Source of the DNA: Plasmodium malariae
Taxonomy: Eukaryota; Apicomplexa; Aconoidasida; Haemosporida; Plasmodiidae
Direction of reading: 5' to 3'
DNA: 64,000 nucleotides
Assembly: GCF_900090045.1 (NCBI RefSeq)
Contig: NC_041787.1
Location: 1,756,001 to 1,820,000, forward strand
Shown here: positions 63,040 to 64,000 of the stretch, in pieces
How positions within the stretch are numbered: position 1 is the first letter of the stretch
Layout: each line of letters opens with the position of its first letter
Program-made: the position numbers and the translations under genes
Notes under the pieces: generated by a model
The model's input: only the letters and a program-made list of their open reading frames with translations
The model's database searches: none
Told to the model about the DNA's origin: nothing

Positions 63040-63373
63040 ATGGACATGTGTATAAGCAAGTAGATATATATAAGCATGTATATATATATATATAAGCATG
63101 TAGATATATGTGCCTGTAGATAAATATTCGTGTACATATATACAAGCGTGTACATAAATAAAGAAACTCCCTGCGAAGTTAAATCACGTCTTGCAATAAC
63201 TCCAAGTACAGTTTGTACTTATTTATTTTTTAGCAACTGGAAATGTTAACTTGACAGTGTGGCAGTTTCATTTCGCTGATAATAAAATTATAATCATGCA
63301 GTTTCCCGCCTGCCGTACAGACATGTATATACATGTATACGCACATACATGTATACGTACATACGTACATTAA
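63040..63373 (+). CDS. Candidate 49-residue spliced protein upstream of DPH1 (uncertain)
   Basis: Exon 2 (63234-63373) follows a good acceptor (ATTTATTTTTTAG) and reads TGNVNLTVWQFHFADNKIII and MQFPACRTDM before a microsatellite-like tail and stop. It could join in phase 1 to a tiny first exon (63040-63049, ATGGACATGT, donor GTATAA). The 63234 piece looks coding, but the first exon is too short to be sure. The opposite strand over the same bases is also open for a short distance. Not recognised. Confidence 0.25.
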
Positions 63374-64000
63374 AGTATATATAATTAATCCACTCCTTTA
63401 TAATATGTTCGCTCGTTTTGAACAACGCGGAAAACGGAAAGGAAGAAAATTCTGAAGGGATGGGCTTTACTTCATCAACTATATATATAATACGTAAGGA
63501 TATATATATATATATTTATATATCGATTTAACCATAAAGTGAAAAACCTGTTTATCCTTCATTCTCATAGCATATGAATATTCTTCTTCATCATGTACAT
63601 TAACTTTATCGTCGTCTTCATTTAGTACATTTGTAAAGAGTGTATTTTTTTTTCTTTTTTTTTTTCTTCCCCTTTGTGATCATTCATTTTATGTAAATTT
63701 ACGATTTTTACAATTATTTCGATATTTTCTTCTTAGGTGCTTTTCTATTTTTCTTTTTCTTTTTCTTCCTTTTTTCTTCCTATTTTATTTTTCTTTTTTT
63801 TTTCTTCTGTTTTTCTTCTATTTTTCTTCCTATTTTATTTTTCTTTTTTTTTTCTTCTGTTTTTCTTCTTTTTTTCTTCCTTTTTTTTTTTTTTTTTTTT
63901 TTTCTTCTGTTTTTCTTCTTTTTTTCTTCCTATTTTCTTTTTCTTTTTCTTTTTCTTTTTTTTTTTCATGCCCTGTTGAATCATTTTATATGCTGTGTAG
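63374..64000. other. Window end: T-rich array and possible start of a further minus-strand gene
   Basis: 63737-63965 is a T-rich array (TTTTTCTTCCTATTTTATTT and related units). A minus-strand, acidic exon-like stretch at 63548-63687 is discussed in findings. The gene it may belong to is not resolved. Confidence 0.5.

Overview
This is nuclear DNA of a malaria parasite (genus Plasmodium). The non-coding DNA is extremely A+T-rich and full of microsatellites and minisatellites. The proteins carry long Asn, Lys, Gln and Glu insertions, introns are short with GT...AG ends, and every recognisable protein is eukaryotic. The order SmB, ubiquitin protease, capping enzyme, ABC1 kinase, PP1, RPL10, an unknown protein, MPE1-like, RPN13, membrane J-protein and DPH1 agrees with what I remember of part of P. 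falciparum chromosome 14. That comparison is from memory and was not searched. Base composition looks less extreme than P. falciparum, so a species of the malariae/ovale type is likely, but I cannot name it.

Layout. 0.57-1.85 kb: SmB (+, 2 exons). 5.0-9.7 kb: a 1542-residue ubiquitin-specific protease (+). 11.5-13.0 kb: mRNA guanylyltransferase (-). 16.1-25.1 kb: a 5-exon gene (+) fusing an ABC1/UbiB kinase to a serine beta-lactamase-like domain. 27.0-29.0 kb: PP1 catalytic subunit (-, 5 exons). 34.3-35.0 kb: ribosomal protein L10/uL16 (-). 41.5-42.8 kb: an unrecognised Ser/Gly-rich coiled-coil protein (+). 45.1-47.5 kb: DWNN/zinc-knuckle/RING protein (-). 52.8-55.6 kb: proteasome receptor RPN13 (+, 11 small exons reassembled by hand). 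55.9-57.8 kb: membrane J-domain protein (-, 3 exons). 61.4-62.9 kb: DPH1 (-). I saw no tRNA, rRNA, transposon or CRISPR array.

The genes are housekeeping and do not form one operon-like pathway. They cover mRNA maturation (SmB, capping enzyme, MPE1-like), protein turnover (ubiquitin protease, RPN13), translation (RPL10, and DPH1, which modifies eEF2), phosphatase signalling (PP1), ER protein handling (J-protein) and probable organelle lipid or quinone metabolism (ABC1 kinase).

The least expected content is in the long gaps between genes. Several short, locally G+C-richer stretches can be joined through GT...AG splice sites, with matching phase, into tiny proteins of about 30-60 residues. The best are 60857-61367, 32442-32936, 52314-52771 (ending 25 bases before the RPN13 start codon), 51575-51847, 13452-13968 (perhaps an Asterix/UPF0139 relative), 38045-38445 and 42870-43010. 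These are sequence-only predictions with no expression or conservation evidence behind them. The rest of the gaps is mostly tandem repeats and homopolymer tracts. Several of the arrays have periods of 11 or 22 bp, and several lie inside introns.
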